Shown here: positions 63,715-64,000 of the stretch, piece by piece
Numbering within the stretch: the first letter of the stretch is position 1
Layout of the letters: every line of letters begins with the position of its first letter
DNA from: Siphonodentalium dalli
Lineage: Eukaryota > Mollusca > Scaphopoda > Gadilida > Siphonodentaliidae
Assembly (NCBI GenBank): GCA_032622095.1
Contig: CP136065.1
Coordinates: 243,907,474-243,971,473, forward strand
Direction of reading: 5' to 3'
Length of the DNA: 64,000 nt
Notes under the pieces: model-generated
The model's input: the letters and a program-made list of their open reading frames with translations, nothing else
The model's database searches: none
What the model was told of the DNA's origin: nothing
Made by a program: the position numbers and the translations under genes

Positions 63715-64000
63715 GTGAGTAATTTAAATTAATCTACCTCAACCTAGTAGTCTATTTCATGTACATTATGGGGTTATATTTGAATAATTTACCAGTCTAG
63801 ATGTTTAAATTTCACACAACACGATTAAATTCTTATGTCGTAACTCCTAAACAGTCAGTTTAACATAAAACAAATCTATTTCTCTCTAAATCTTCTCGAT
63901 ACTCAATCGCCCTCAATGTGCTGGAGATTATGTGAAGGTCCAGGTGTTACCACGACCGAGTAACTTTATAAACCTGTGGTAGCATTGTTCAACGTGCACA
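63715..64000. other. Window end, probably intron
   Basis: AT-rich, following the 63714 donor. Nothing else recognised. Confidence 0.4.

Overview
This window looks like nuclear DNA of an animal, most probably a bivalve mollusc or another lophotrochozoan. It is AT-rich, has intron-containing genes with GT/AG junctions, a tRNA-derived SINE, histone-type 3' stem-loops, and a dispersed repeat carrying 'gagttatggccctttt' that I associate with bivalve genomes. The species call is inference. I see no ordinary housekeeping gene. Nearly everything recognisable belongs to mobile or virus-like elements in several stages of decay.

Layout. 1-1500: AT-rich DNA with a ~62-bp tandem repeat. 1.5-12.5 kb (element A, plus strand): a decayed Polinton/Maverick with a small CxxC-SQR-H-C protein, integrase, penton, basic core-like protein, major capsid protein, packaging ATPase, two small conserved proteins and protein-primed DNA polymerase B (PolB), then a 115-130-bp satellite. 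13.6-13.9 kb: signal-peptide exon of a glycoprotein-like gene. 14.0-22.1 kb (element C, plus): a second PolB, interrupted by a 2.2-kb Crypton-like tyrosine-recombinase element and followed by a recent 1.49-kb tandem duplication of its 3' part. 22.1-28.5 kb: repeats plus small spliced genes, including a three-exon type I membrane protein. 28.56-40.24 kb (element B, minus): the best-preserved Polinton/adintovirus-like element, truncated inside an adenain-like protease. It ends at a near-perfect ~190-bp head-to-head inverted repeat at 40.24 kb.

40.3-44.2 kb, on the other side of that palindrome: a CCHC zinc-knuckle gene, then two divergent gene pairs. The two pairs share almost the same bidirectional promoter and the same histone-type 3' stem-loops but encode four unrelated proteins. 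44.3-45.2 kb: an inverted array of 30-bp repeats and a TIR element. 45.2-48.5 kb: repeats, a second TIR element and a solitary transmembrane exon. 48.5-51.0 kb (A'): a deletion derivative of element A, abutting an env-carrying Ty3/Gypsy remnant (env 51.0-52.7, integrase 53.4-55.1 kb, minus strand). 55.2-64 kb: repeats, a SINE, and a second block of small spliced genes paralogous to the 25-28 kb block.

How it fits together. Elements A, B and A' carry the same gene set (PolB, integrase, capsid module, ATPase, protease), which in Polintons supports protein-primed replication, integration and probably virion assembly. All copies here carry frameshifts, stops or truncations in key genes, so the loci look like fossils, although several genes of B are intact. 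The most unusual material is the histone-stem-loop cassette cluster beside the terminal palindrome, and the recurrent family of spliced type I membrane proteins next to Polinton ends.
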